Part shown: positions 24,001-37,100 of the stretch, piece by piece | How positions within the stretch are numbered: position 1 is the first letter of the stretch | Layout of the letters: the number at the start of each line of letters is the position of its first letter | DNA from: Sinotaia quadrata | Taxonomy: Eukaryota > Mollusca > Gastropoda > Architaenioglossa > Viviparidae | Assembly: GCA_028829895.1 (NCBI GenBank) | Contig: CM054179.1 | Span: 51,471,391 to 51,535,390 of the forward strand | Direction of reading: 5' to 3' | DNA: 64,000 nt | The notes under the pieces: model-generated | The model's database searches: none | What the model was told of the DNA's origin: nothing | The model's input: only the letters and a program-made list of their open reading frames with translations | Translations under genes and position numbers: made by a program

Positions 24001-27000
24001 TTATAAAAAAAATTGTTTTTTTGTACAAATAAAGTTGTTTTTCTAACCTACCAGTGTTTCTAAAAGCATTTTCTTTGCATAGTATCACCAATAATAGTCC
24101 TCTTTGCATCACGATACCCTTCATTTTTTAAAATTAAATCATGGGAGTGTTTTATATATATAAAATTAAAATGCATTACCTCCCCTATTCAAAAAAAAAC
24201 GTTTGCTGCACATTTCTTAACATCTCATACGCATATGGTTTGAGAAACCTTGATCCACTAGAAGTGCTTGATTGGTATAAGTCACGTAGTACAAAAGTGA
24301 AAATCGTTCTTTGATTAGATAAAACAGCAGTTGCTATGGGTTACATATCAAATCCGGGCATTTTCAAAATGTCCACCAGTGATTTTTTTTTTTTGCGTGG
24401 CCTCATGCTCGGTACTAATCAGATTAAATTAGTTTCTCTAAGCAAAAAATTAACAGTGTCGCTCAGGAAACAGAAACTAACTTTGCTTCAGCCAAAGTTA
24501 GCCATTGACACTGCTTCTCAGGTGCATCATTGAGTTAGATAATTTGAATGCATTGTTTTCATCGGTTGCTTACTCTGAATGCAAAAGTGTTGTAAGTTTG
24601 AGTGTGTTTGGGATAGAATATGTGCTATTCTGATTGTATGGATGAATGCACATTCAGAAAGAGTCAGATGTCATGTTCTAGGCATGGGGACAGTAACATT
24701 TCTAGTGTGGAGTTTGATGTAAATAATGCATTAGTCATGTGTTTTAATGTGTTGGAGATTGAGCATTGAGAAAATTTTCTTCTGTGTTCAGTCTGCTGTC
24801 AGTGTATTCCAAATCTTACACTAGGCTTTCAAAGAAAGTTTCATTAGCAAACATTGTAGTTGCTGAAACTATTCTATCAGCAGAAGCAAATGCCGACATA
24901 ATTGATGATGATAATAAGAAGAATCCTGTTAGTGATCAAACTGATGATCGTGATTTAAACAGTACTGATGATGATGTTAGTGATATAGAGATTGTTGATA
25001 GTGGTGGTAATATTAAAGATGGTGAAACTGTTGCTTCTGCTGATGCATACCAGGAGAAACAAAACAACAGAAGATGCAAGCAAGCAGAATATTTAGCCAA
25101 GCCAGAGACTAAGTGACATGGCAGAGAAAAAAAATGTGAAAGAAGCTAAGACTTGTGCTGTGGAGAAGGCATAGTTATTTTTAAAAACAGTAAATATTGA
25201 ACACAAATTTCATGTTTTACAGTCTTTATTATACTTTAAATGTGTTTTTCTCAAAACTGTTTTTCAGTCCATTCATGTTGCTTGAAGACCTGGATCTCCA
25301 AATCTAGTAGACCCGTAGTTGAAACTTGGCATATTTGTTCCTTATTGTAGCTTTTTAAAATTTCTTTAAACACATCCTTCACTTTTTTAAACTTGCATCA
25401 ATGATAATAAAAATTTCATTTAAAGAAAACATATTTTGGGTATTTAAAAAATCTATAAATTTAATTTTTTAAAACCTAAGCATGATATACCAAATCTAAC
25501 AACAGATTATTCTTATCTAAATCAAAGACAATGTATGTACCAAATTTGAAGACTGTAGCACAAAAGTTTTTTTGTTGTTGTTCTTTGCGTGTAGTAATGT
25601 GGACCTTAAATCCAAATTAGACATATGAATGTACTATTCAAAGTGTTTGGGTTTTTTTATTTCTTCTAGTCAGTTTTAAATGTATTTTGAAATTTCTTAA
25701 AATATGTAAACTTTTGAGTTTTATATATTGGGTGTGGGCAGGGGATTGTTGCTTGAACACTTTTAGGTTGAGTAATATCAGTAATTCAAAACTAATCTGT
25801 TTCATTTATTTTGCTCTATAGACATCTTTAAGATGAATCATATAGTCACTGACTTATTTTAAAGTGAAGGTTATTCATGTTGACATGTTCTCTTGTTATT
25901 TTTTCTCCACCTTAGTTTGTGGATTTCACTTGAAGTGGAAAGAGCTGCCTTTGGATGTAAATGTTCAGAAATGGTCGGTGCACATCCTCAATCTGGATCG
26001 CCATCGTCGCCATCTTGATCGTGCCTCTCTGCAAGAATTCTGGGAAAGGCTGGACAAGTAAGATCTGTTTTTGTGTGTGGATGTGTTTGTGGATGTCCTG
26101 CCTCATAACCACACACCATTCAGATATACCCTCAGTTTTACTTAATATTAAACATGTTGAATGTATGGTTGGTTGGTGGTCACTTTATTTTGTCTAAGGA
26201 TCTAGCATACAATGTTTCCCTTTGATGCAGAATGGTTTTGAACTTTGGCTTGGAAAAGTAATCATGAGAAATAATGTGAAAATCTTATTTATTTCTGTGA
26301 AATTTTGTCCTGATTAGTACATTATTGCTACTGGAATGTCAGAATCTGATATGATAACATTTTGATTATCTTGTTTTTCTGCTTTGGTACAAAACCAGTC
26401 AGAAAGCCAGCACACATAGTCATTTCTCAAACAACATTATACTGTGTCCTTAGTATAACACAAAAATCTCATTAACTCTAAAGAGATAATCAAAAACCTT
26501 TATAAAACCTGCAACCAGAGCAGCAGCCAATTTATTATGTTTTCTAGAAACATACAGGGATGAGATAAAAGCAGAATCCATTCTTTGCAGCTAAATCATT
26601 GCTAATCAAGCTATCTCCTTTTGATGAGAATGATCTCTGGATTTGCTAAAGCCATTATTCACTATATCTTTGCCAGTGTGATTTAGAATTTACAAATCTG
26701 TACTAATTAAAGAAGCATCTTAAAAATATACTGGACAAAAATAATGAATGTTTGCCATATTGAGGGAGCGGCATAGGTCACAGTGCTATATATAGGCAAT
26801 AAAATAATGGAGGGAGTGAAATTGCCCTATTTGGGAGGATGCTCATTCACAGGGTTATCTCAATAGAATCATCTTTATTGACTCTACCAGTAACTCCCAC
26901 CAAAGGGAAGTTAAATGTTTGTATGAATATTTAATTCTGTTATGTGGACTTAAGTTTCAAGATTTCCATTAAAGCTTTGTCATTATCTTTGATCTTTTCA

Positions 27001-27038
27001 GATACATGCTGAAGAACAAGCCCCATCTGCGATTTTAG
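9092..27038 (+). CDS. CDC73: Parafibromin / CDC73, Paf1 complex subunit, 14 exons
   Basis: Nuclear subunit of the Paf1 complex, which travels with RNA polymerase II and promotes elongation and histone H2B ubiquitination. Exons: 9092-9222, 10643-10748, 11266-11395, 11910-11968, 12219-12304, 15213-15435, 15698-15811, 18566-18635, 19263-19478, 20305-20392, 23100-23237, 23602-23693, 25916-26057, 27002-27038. They total 1632 nt (543 aa; the vertebrate protein is about 531). All phases match. The N terminus is [14 protein letters not shown] basic nuclear-localisation-like KKRLRL lies at 136-141. The conserved core [20 protein letters not shown] is at 213-232. The C-terminal Ras-like CDC73 domain spans roughly 379-543, with [15 protein letters not shown] at 460-474 and a terminal KPHLRF. 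A Gln/Pro-rich tract at 348-366 is encoded by a small in-frame repeat. The exon-11 donor (GTTAGA) is weak. The exon-9 acceptor has two upstream decoy copies. Confidence 0.97.
9223..11909. other. CDC73 introns 1-3, no separate gene
   Basis: Introns 9223-10642, 10749-11265 and 11396-11909 are AT-rich. A short ATT/AGT trinucleotide tract lies near 10486-10510. I see no transposon ends or coding content. Confidence 0.6.
12305..15212. other. CDC73 intron 5, contains a SINE
   Basis: This is a 2.9-kb intron between exons 5 and 6. Apart from the tRNA-like SINE near 14150-14335 it is unstructured AT-rich DNA. No coding exon is needed here, since exon phases match across it. Confidence 0.6.
14150..14335 (-). 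mobile_element. tRNA-derived SINE
   Basis: Read on the minus strand from about 14327, the sequence begins TGGGGAGCTGGAGATTGCAT and continues about 70 nt to GAGTTTTGAGCCCCACACTC. GGGG and CCCC ends could pair as an acceptor stem. GTTTTGAGCCC resembles a Pol III B box, and the early GACCAAGGC region lies where an A box would be. The segment then runs into a non-tRNA body toward 14160. This is the architecture of a SINE head, not a functional tRNA. The 3' end and target duplication were not resolved. Confidence 0.6.
15812..18565. other. CDC73 intron 7, repeat-bearing
   Basis: This 2.75-kb intron holds the 69-bp minisatellite at 16911-17395. The flanking 16.4-18.2 kb has a somewhat higher GC content than other introns, with AATAAA-like signals near 16867 and 18131, as if an unclassified element had inserted. 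I could not identify terminal repeats. Confidence 0.45.
16911..17395. repeat. 69-bp minisatellite, seven copies
   Basis: Seven nearly identical 69-bp units each contain CACTTAACTTTAGGATTACC, then a GAGTCATCTAGAGT block and CAGCGACATACAGTTGTGGA. Units 1-5 differ by about one base; unit 6 has ATTATC for ATTACC, and unit 7 has GCAAG and decays at its end. Because 69 is a multiple of three, a 240-codon plus-strand frame (16865-17587) stays open through the array. It has no recognised protein content and is treated as a by-product. Confidence 0.95.
18934..19294 (+). repeat. 121-bp tandem triplication of the CDC73 exon-9 acceptor region
   Basis: Three consecutive copies start at 18934, 19055 and 19176. 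Each carries intron sequence plus the first ~32 nt of exon 9 (AAACTGAGGGCTTC... through GGGAAC). The third copy runs into the true exon 9. In copy 1 the acceptor is TTCTTAA (AG lost). In copy 2 it is TTCTTAG (AG intact). Exonic parts of copies 1 and 2 have GAGATT where the real exon has AAGATT. Confidence 0.95.
19479..23099. other. CDC73 introns 9 and 10
   Basis: Intron 9 (19479-20304) is plain AT-rich DNA. Intron 10 (20393-23099) contains diverged direct repeats: TATCTGAATAAA plus a following ATAAATCTTT in about 21400-21560 recur in about 21780-21990, each with a downstream AAATTCATANAG block and a CACCCACC/CACTCATC stretch. No exon is missing here. Other open frames show no domain. Confidence 0.5.
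23694..25915. other. CDC73 intron 12 with unexplained acidic reading frame
   Basis: This intron holds a 116-codon plus-strand frame at 24766-25116 that is rich in Asp, Glu and Asn (for example [16 protein letters not shown]), and a 65-codon frame at 24336-24533. Such composition resembles N-terminal regions of DNA-transposase-type proteins, but no catalytic motif is visible. I regard it as a probable mobile-element fragment. Confidence 0.35.
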
Positions 27039-28419
27039 CATTTCAGGTTCATTGCACAGAGTGTGATTCCACAGACTGAACACTAGGATTCTGACTCCTG
27101 CCACATGCTTTCTCATATTCGGTCCAGAAGCTTTTCCTGTGTTTTTCTAGAGTTGACTGGCTATCGTTGGACATTGTTGTAAATTTTCTTGTTACACTTT
27201 GAAGCTAACAGTAACAATTAGCAAATTATTGGTCATTTGAAAATATGCAGTTTTTTATTTGCTTTATATTTTAATCTTTTACTAACCTTATTTCATAGGA
27301 AAACTGTTGAACTTGTCTATTTGTTAAGGAGTGATTTTACCCTCTTCAAATTTCTTCCAGAAGCATTGTACCATGGAGAACTGGCCACACACAAGAACTT
27401 ATAACTGCATGAATTTTCTTAATTAAAAGGCAGCCATTGTTCAGTAATAAACAGCAGAAGACAAAAAACATTTTGAGTCAGTCAGACAAAGTGAATGTAA
27501 GCGAAAGCAAGAGCTATCAACACTTTAATCCAAATCTTATGATTTGTTGCTGCCTCATCAGTAAAATGCTTACACAGTTGCATGTTGCATGAAAGAACAA
27601 GGAAAATTGGGGCTGGAAGTTTGTAATGAATGATTTTTGCAGAGTAGTTATAATAGTTATAAATTATAAAACTGTAAGGTTTGTCTTAAAGAACTTTTAT
27701 ATTGTTAGTTATCAAAAACAGTAGGATATAGGAGAGGGACAGTTTTCATCATATTTGAGCTGTCATTTAGCCCAGAATACACCCCCCCATAAAGTTATAT
27801 ACGAAGTTGATTAATTATGCTTGTATTTCTTTCTTTAATTAAAAGTTACATCAGAGAAATCATTTGCATTTCATTTTAGCTGATTTGCTAATTAAAAAAT
27901 GTAATATTTTTCTCATTAAGGGAATAAAATGTGCCGAGTCTGTTATAGCAAATATGCTCGTTTGTTAGTATTGAGTTTAGAAAAAGTCAGGTTAGCACGA
28001 GATTGCTGGTTGTATTGTTTGTTGATATTGCTAATAAATGGACTTACACATAGAGTAGAGGGGTTTGTGGGAAGAATTGAGTGCTGGTATAAGAAAAAGT
28101 GTGCCGATGTGATTGCGTTTGAGAGAGAAAGAGAGCAGTTATTAATATTTCTTAGTTTCCATTTTATTGTTTATTTTATTGCACTTACAAGACATTGAGT
28201 TAAATTTCTCTTTAGTATAAATAAAATTGATGTCAAAATGTAAACAAATATAAATAATTAGAATATTAAAATAATCTAATTGAAATAAATCATTGCAAAT
28301 GGACTATGGAGAGTTTCTTGTCAAACATTTGCTAGTTTGAGTGGTTTATTTTGTTAAATTTTGTGAAAAAGAAATTTTTCAAGGAAAAAGAAGTTTTTCC
28401 TGAATAAATACTAGATGTG
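27039..28419. other. CDC73 3' UTR and downstream flank
   Basis: An AATAAA at 27446-27451 is a plausible CDC73 polyadenylation signal about 410 nt after the stop; another is at 27922. The 89-codon frame at 27929-28198 has no recognisable content. Confidence 0.5.
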
Positions 28420-28725
28420 CTTGCTGAAGAAGAGTCACATGTTCACACAGACATATTGGCCAGTGCCAGTGGAGCCCACTCGAGCTCAAGAAATAAAAGG
28501 TTAATATTTCTCTCCAAGTTGAACATGACCCATTGACGGAGGGTGGTGAAACCTTTTTCACCCTTCTGCCAGCCCTACTGCCCTCCACCTCAAACACAAG
28601 TGTAAAGCTGTGGGGTCCCACTGGGGCATTTCAGATAAGAGAACGTCTGATGACAAAATGATCAATGCAAGCTCCAGCGGTGATGTAAAACTGCTCTCAA
28701 TCCACACACATACACCTCCAAGCTG
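28420..28725. repeat. Interspersed repeat, copy 1 (shared with 48.3 kb)
   Basis: Blocks GAAACCTTTTTCACCC, AGCTGTGGGGTCCCACTGGG, GTCTGATGACAAAATGATCA and CAAGCTCCAGCGGTGA (in the 28548-28690 part) recur in the same order and orientation at 48333-48505. Copy 1 carries extra sequence in the middle. A shared unit of about 170 bp at two unlinked sites marks a dispersed repeat family of unknown type. Confidence 0.75.
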
Positions 28726-31700
28726 CATGCCACTCATTGGTAATAATCTCCCTTGGTTTTAGAGTGAGATACTCACTGGACAAAGCAGGAAAGATCTGAG
28801 TATACACAGGGGAAAAGTATTCAAAAGAAGAAAAACTGATTTTGAATGTCTTAAATATTTTTTCCTGACACTAGATGTGCATAATTAAAGAGGATAAAAA
28901 ACAGATAAAGAGTTTTCCGAGTAAAGTTCTGTGCTTCATACAAGCAAGCAACAAAAAAAATACTACTACTTAAACTATACCATATCTGATAGACTAGAAT
29001 CACTAGATAGAGTGACTGCCTGACAGATCTCTTAGTATGAGGAAACTTTCCAACCCTCTGTTAGAATATATTTCAGTATCTACAAAATATTGACTAGAGT
29101 TTGTGCATGCACAGTGAGCATGTTATTTATTATCTGTGGACTTATTGAAATCCAATATGAATTCTTCAACTGCAAATATCTCTACCATGAAGGGCACAAA
29201 AAGTCTACTTATTTGACTTAAGGGATTTAGATCACTAGAGTATTTTTTTTTAACGCTTCAAGTCCTGCCTGAAATATGAATTATTCATTTTCCTTGACTG
29301 GTGATGGAGACATGTCTGGTTTGTTATCTTTACCATAAGTCTGTTTTTTGATAGGGACAAAACTTAATGGCTGTCTGCTAGATTAAAAAAACTTGAAAGT
29401 GAACTTGTATTTGTCTTTTAAAAATTACTGACTACTTACTTTTTCATTTTAGCAACCAAACACCAATCTCTTAGTGTCCAAATTATTCAAAATAGGCAGC
29501 CACTGGTCACCACTGAGCCCATATGGCATTTCAAGTTGGACAGATACATATTTCCTTCTCAACTGATTTAACTGCTGCTGGGTGTAAGATAAATAATCAA
29601 GCCTATATTTTAATAGACATATGGCTGGAGTGTTGTGAAAAAGAGAAAGAAGACTGAAAGGTTACTTAAGAATGTTATAGTGTATATGGAAGTATAATCA
29701 ATAGAAATTAACTGGAACAGCTATCTGTTTAAATAGAAGTGATGAGTTTAGTGTGAATGCAGGTGCCTAAGAGGCCTGACTAGCATCACGTGTAATTATC
29801 TGACCAGAATTGGAATGATGTATGAAATGCCTTATCATAAAATGTCAGCAGAAAATCAAACGTGAGAAGGCAATTCCACTCCCAGAGATACAAAAAAAAC
29901 CTGCTTGTTCATGTTATGTGGTTGTGTCCAATTTTTTCAAATGGAGTCTTAAATCCTTGGAGTGACTGTAAAGTCAGAAGCAGTATTGCCCCTGCTGCAA
30001 CAAGTTTGCATCTGTGAACACAGGAATTGTGAATGTATTATGTTGTGGAGGGTAGGGAGAAGCTGGAGCATTCCTGTTTGCCACTGTTCTTGTTAACGGA
30101 CACAAGACATCTAATGGCAGAAACACTGCACATATCTGAGATGTGGTTTGCCTTACAATGTCAAGTCTGACAGAGTTCATCAGTTTTGTGAAGGTAGTAC
30201 ATTCAATGTGAGCAATGCTACTATCTCCATAATGGCCTGTATATTAAAATGCAAGCATCCGTCAGAGACCTTGTAATTTGTGGTGGGTAAGAGTATGCCT
30301 AGATGAATGAAAATCTATGACATGAATTTTCTTTAGGTCTTATAGGAACAAATAAACATGTCTGAGATATATATATCATACAAATTGTGTCACTTGTGAT
30401 ACTGATATAGTGTCTTTAAGTGAGTGAATGGAGCAAACTTATTTAGGATAACTAGGTCTCTGACATATCCTTTTTCTAAATGACCTGGAACTAGAAGCCT
30501 GGAGAGATGTGATCTTCACTCTGTAGCATTTTCTATTTAGCAGAAAGATGACTCTCAGAAATGCATCAGCCTTTTGCTAATCTGAGGGTACCTTGGAAGT
30601 TACAGATTCCCATCAAAAGGAGAGAATTGGGATGTTTGCAAAAAAGATGTAAAATTATCCATTCTTTCATTCTTAACAAATGAATACACCCAAACTCCCA
30701 TTCAATGTAACACATATTAAAACGATCTCATTTCTGAATTTATTGCATCAAATCAGATAAATAAAGAGTATGGTTAGTAAGAAATTAACAAACCTTTGAA
30801 CAACACCATTTCAAGCCTGCTAAAAGCATCTGTCAGTGAACTTCCTTTTTTATAAAAAAAGGAATACAAAGAATTAAGTGAACCATACACCTGAAGACTA
30901 AAATTTGCAATCTGAAATGTTGCTAATGACAATCTGAGCATATTCTAAATTGTATTTTAAATAAATGACATTTGTTTCAAAAGAATCTCAAGAGTGCGAG
31001 GAGCCTTAACTGTGACTGATTTCTTTTAGGGAGCTGCATGTAAGATAATGTTTCCATATAATTTGATTTCATCTTCTAGAACAAAACTATAGTACAAAGA
31101 CTTAAAATATACACAAAATAAACCACAAGATTTGTATAATATGTACATTTTATTGTTTGCCTTTAAGCACATAATTATTACAAGGAAACAAGCTGTGAAA
31201 TTGTCACATTCACAGAATTATGTATCCAACATTGTTTTTGTTTTATTTTTAACAGTATGTACATTAGAAATAGTTTAATGAATGGCACAACTGCACTCCA
31301 TAATTATTCTTTAAATGTAATATAGAAACATAACCATATACAATATTAAGATATTTTCAAAAGTATCAGATGTGAATACACAACTATCATAGGAAGATCT
31401 TTTCTATGACATTACACAATAAAAATAACTAATGAATAGGCATGGAGTTTCAAATAACTAGCTTTAAACTGATTTTTTGACACCATACATGACTGCATGC
31501 ATTTTCAATTCAATTATTTACATAATCATAATGCTAATGCAGGCAACTATTAAGAGGAATGAATTGACAGATTTTATGTCTTGTTGGATGTAAGGATTTT
31601 AATGAAATGGAAACAAAAGTGATAAATGATAAAGTCCATCAACAATGTGTTCATGTTTTAATTTACAAATGAAAATTCCAAATTTTTCTTTAAAAAACAT

Positions 31701-34181
31701 CCTATTTTAAGTTCATACTCCCTTCACTTTAATTACACAAAGATACATCTTTTCCTAAGATTGTATCACTTGCCTACAATGTAGCAAAAATTAATTTATC
31801 TTTAAAACAAAAAAAAAAACAAATCTTGCCTTAAGTTTACACTATGGACATTTCAGAATGAATACAAATTTTAAAAAAAACACAAAATTTCTACTTAGTA
31901 AATAACTGGCAGAACATATTAAAAAATCTTAAGTACAATAAAAGCAACCATTGTTTTTTTAAGAAAATCGTTGTATATATCTGTAAGGCAGAAGATGCAG
32001 ATATTTGAGATAACAGTAATTTATTTAATGAATGTTCAAATTGTTATTAAAAATGTAATATAAAATATATTTTCATTTGTTGCTGCTTGAGTATCTTTAC
32101 TGACAATTTATATTGTGTTATTATCATATTCTATTTCAGTAACTGTATTCAAATCTCAACATATTCTGATAAAGCCATACTGTGCTGCCATAGCAATTCT
32201 GACAGCTCAGTACTAATGAAAGTGTGTGAAATTTTTCTATCAAAAAGTGATGGCAAATAAATGTGACTTTATTGATCTCTGTTGCAAAAAATACAGTTCA
32301 TTCTCCAAGTGCCATGCATGACATTTCTGTGTCTTTAGAAGAAATGCAAAGCAAATTTATTTCTTTAAATATCAAAAATTTAACTTTGTCATAACATGAA
32401 GAAAAATTCTGAAAATAGTTTAAAATTGCAAACAGTTATCTGTCTAATACTAAAATCAATGAAATGTAAATTCAACTTGGTTTAAATAGTAAAACAACAA
32501 AAGACATCAATAACTTTTCGTTGGTCAGTTCCATGATCACATAGCTATGTAACTCTATGCACACAGAATTCTTTATAACATTCTTGCATGCTAATTCCAG
32601 TTGCTTCAGTAAAGGTTACAGTTACAACTGATAATCAGCCCCTCTTCAGCTGCCTTGTATGTTATAAAAATGCTTCATAAAGTTCCAAAGAAGTAAAATG
32701 AAAGTAATTATCAAAGGGAAATACTTGGTAATCTTTTACAATGACATTATATTTTAATACTGCGCCTTTCAAATTACAACAAAATGCAATGAACATTTAT
32801 ATTAAACACTTGAAACTTCTGGCATTTTACAAACTAAAAAATAAAAATTAATAATAATTCCCACATACTGTAACAAGTCAAATATGGATACTGAATTCAT
32901 TCAAACTCCACTCCAGCATTTTATGGTCTAGCATTAACTCAGTTTTTTGCAGTTACATCTAAAAATTCTGGAATTATTTAACAACAGTTATTATTAAACA
33001 TTTCTTGGCAATGTTCAGAGTTTTTTTTAGGTGCTGTGGCTTCCAACAACAGGATTCTGGAACACTTTGTTCAAAGAATATATCTCCAACAGGAATGCAT
33101 ATTCTAATCACTGGATAATGTCATTGCCTGCTATTTTAAAATAAATTAAGCAAGTTGCAGCAATGGAATGCTGAATCAAAATAATGATGATTATGCAAAA
33201 CAAATAAAATCTTGCAAACATACCACATCCCAATAAATAAAATGGAATACAATAAAAGCAATATTAAAATCATAAAGAATAGTTGCTTGTTGCAAATTTG
33301 AAAAAAAATAATGAATTTATTGAAGACAAGATGCAGATGAAATCCCTATAAACCTTTGATATATTTGAATAATTTTAAAGAAACATGGAAAATAATACAA
33401 TGAGTGATAAAAAAAGAAATTTTAGGAGACTATTCATTCAGATAAGAAAAGATAATCTCATTCGAATTGTAAAAAATAATCTGAACAATACTAAAGGTAG
33501 ATGTCTACCTTAGTAAAATTATTTGTTCGATATTCAATTAATCTAAATTAAAAATAAAAAATTAAGAGAAATAAAATTCTGGTATTCTTAGTAAAGCAAG
33601 GGAACATCAACTGTGCCTATCATTTTAGAACATACTATCAGGACTAGAACATTTACAAAGATGAGAGCAGATCAAAAATGTTTTCAATCTTACCATCCTC
33701 CCCAAACAAAACAAATTAATGAAGAATGAAATGTAAGCTTTGTGGGATTTATTAATAATCAATGACTTTTAGCAAACTCAAGCTGTCAGAAGAAAATAGG
33801 TCACAACCTAGGTAAGCAATAGGGCTTCTAAAATCAATACAAACAAGGCACTTTTCTATAATATTTCTGCCAGAAGTAAATGGTTAAGAGTCACAAGTCT
33901 TTCATTCATGCCCTTCTTTCCAATGCTGGATGAATACCATTGTCCTGATTGAAGATTTTCACTCCAAAACAAAAGTAAATATGTCAACAGTACTTAAGTA
34001 TTACTCTGAAAAATAAATCATAAATCAATCAAGTATAGATCTGATTATGTTCTTAATATTAGTGGAGTATTATATGTAAGGAGATTGAGAGATACAATAA
34101 AGAGATTGCAAGATCACTGCCTGTGACCAGTAAAAACTTGCAGTGACATCAAGGTTCTATTCTTTGAATCAAAGAATAAAA
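28726..34181. other. Intergenic region and probable GALK1 3' UTR
   Basis: There is no coding content. A minus-strand AATAAA (TTTATT at 31149-31154) would give GALK1 a ~3-kb 3' UTR; nearer alternatives such as the one near 32269 are possible. 28726-31140 is non-coding DNA between the convergent 3' ends of CDC73 and GALK1. Confidence 0.45.
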
Positions 34182-37100
34182 TTAAAGAGTAATAGGTCTT
34201 GCACCCTCACTTGGTGCTACCACATAAAATGTAGCCTTGTGTCCACTGGCCTGATAACGATGCTGAAATCAGTCACACAAAACAAAACAATTGTTAGATC
34301 ATATTATCAAATAAACAATAAAATCAATTTCTAGTACTAAAATTATCATATAACTTTATTTGTTAATTAGCTTTGGTCATCAATTTGTGTGCCCAAACTA
34401 ACTTTTAAATGACTACATACTATACATGTGCAGAAGTCTACAGGCAATGTTTCAAGTGATATTAAAATCAAAGTAAGCATAAACATATGCAAGTGTTGAA
34501 AAAAAAAATCAAGCTGCATCTTGAATATATAGGCAACCACAAACACAGAAAAAAATAAAAGTTGTACTGGATCATTATACCTAATGATTTAAAGAAACAG
34601 ATTCATTTTACAAATCTTTGTAAGTGCTGATATTAACAACTCTGAATGCTACAAAGAATTAGCATGTTTGTCATGTTTTGTACAATGGCCTCCTCACCTG
34701 CATGTGCTCAATAACTTTGTCCACTGCATCTCTCTTCAACAAGGTCACGGTACAGCCACCAAAACCCCCACCAGTCATACGGGATCCAAACACACCTTCA
34801 TCTTTCATCTCCATTGCTGCATCAACAAGAATGTCTAGCTCTCTGCATGATACTTCATAGTCATCTCTGTAAACAAGAAATTCATACTCACCCTATCAAT
34901 AGAGAGATTAATTCAACTCTAGCAGCATTTACACTGACACATCTAGCAACATAAACATCTGAAAGTCATTTTTGCTGCAGCAAACAATTTGCACATTTGT
35001 CTCCAAGTACATATGTACCAAGTTATATTAACAAAGTACAGTCAAATAAAAGAGTTTATACGCACCGAAGAGAAATGTGGCTTTCAAACATAAGCCTCCC
35101 AAACAACACATAATTGCTACGCTCCAGTGCATCTGCTGCATCAGATGTTCGCTTTATTTCTGTGATCACATGACGCACACGGCGGAATGTTTCTGCATCA
35201 AGCAGTTTCTGACATTCTGACATAAACAAAAGGAAAAGTGAAAGGTGTTTATAGAAAATAAGGATTGCATCTATTAATCGGGGGAAAAAAACCCACATTC
35301 TTTAAACATCTGACAAATAACTTCACTAATTTACAAAGAAGGTTGGGATATACTAAAATATGCTATTATTACATCAGCTATGCAGAAAACTGGCTTTTCA
35401 ACTTGTGCTCTATGCAAACAATCATTTTCAAAACTTCTGTTATATTGTCACAAATTTTTGTATATTATCAAACAACTGATTTAAATATATAAGAAATATT
35501 ATGTTAAACACTAAATATAGAGTGTATACTTCTTTAACCAAATCACATGGATTTTGTTCATCTTATGTACAAAACTGAGCAAACAGAATTGTTATACTCA
35601 GTTTTACAAGCAGTACATATTAAAACCTTAAAACAGGGTCCACCTTACAACTGACAATTTATGATTATGCATTTACAAGTGCATCAAAAAATGTGATGCA
35701 ATAAAAATAATTGACTTACTTTATTCTTTAACCATAACTATTTTGACCTCAACAGATCACAAGACAGTTTGAAAGAGGATTTATGGTTTAAACTTTCATT
35801 TAATAGGTAACCACTGTTTAATCACAGTTCAAGTAAATCCTATTACTTGCATAATCTTTATCTATCTTTATATTTATATCTAAAGTTTAATTCCAACTGA
35901 CAGAGACTAACACTATTCCAATTGTGCATACGGTCTTGTACCTGCTAACAAACTGCCATCTAAAGATGTAATTGTGATCAGGTAGGACCATCAAAACTTT
36001 CATTTTAAATATATAACAATAACAAACTCTGAATGAAAGACAATAATGAAATAAGATTGTCTGCAAAACATCCTAATAAAATCTTTAAATTTGGGTGCAA
36101 TGAAACATGATTTTGAAACTCAAATGTACCCAGAATGCCAGTTTTAAATCAAAAAGACTTTATGTGAAAATTAAAAGATAGCAAAAACATACATAACAAC
36201 TATGTATCACAGAAAAATACTTTGTATATATCCAATTAAACAGAAGAGTGCTTTGTCCTCCTAAATTCTTATTATATCAGCTTAGAGCTTTGAACCATAA
36301 GGAGCAAAACTGTGGCCAATAAAAGCATTCAGATTACTAGCTTGAAGGATTAGAAGGGTTCAGGTGGGGAAACCCGTTAGAGAAGGTGATTTAAGGGAAG
36401 GGGAGAGGAATGACAACCTCGCTTGCTGGGGTTTCTTAATCTAAAAATTCCATGAAGTAAATATAAACACTATTTCTTCATAGTCTGCAATGTCAAAAGG
36501 AAAAAAGAACAAAAACTGGTAGTAGTGGCAAATCTGCAAAACACTGAAGGCATAATTGAATAGGGAGTCTGGAGCAAAAAGAGTAGCATAGAATTGGAAA
36601 AAAATTAAATGAATACTATATTATTTATTATAAAGAAAGAAAATTATCACTGTATTGTAATACTATAAGGTGATATCAATTTAGATTTAAAAACTACTTG
36701 ATATACAACATGTATAAATCATCAAGTTCATTGCTCTAACAGCAATCAGTTTTAATAATTTCAAGTTTTGGTCATTTCATCTTGTTCAAAAAAGAAAATA
36801 AAGTTATATACAATGCCGTATAAAATTACAGTACACTACTTAACAACTAATATAACATAATTATTAATACAACAAAAAGTATGCAAATACATATACCATT
36901 ACAATGTGATTATCATTTTTGAGAAGAAAATTGTACATTAGAGAATTTTTTTCTAAAAACAATATTTATCCAGGAAAAAGGCAATCGATGAATAGTGGAA
37001 ATCTGCTTTACAATAGAAAACTGCAAGCTTTGATAAATGCATTAATCAACCTTGGTTGTGTAGAATAAAAAAATATTAAGTCTCATAATGGGATAAAATA

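Noticed and set aside
27929..28198. 89-codon frame downstream of CDC73
   Set aside because: No motif, no splice support, and AT-driven hydrophobic composition.
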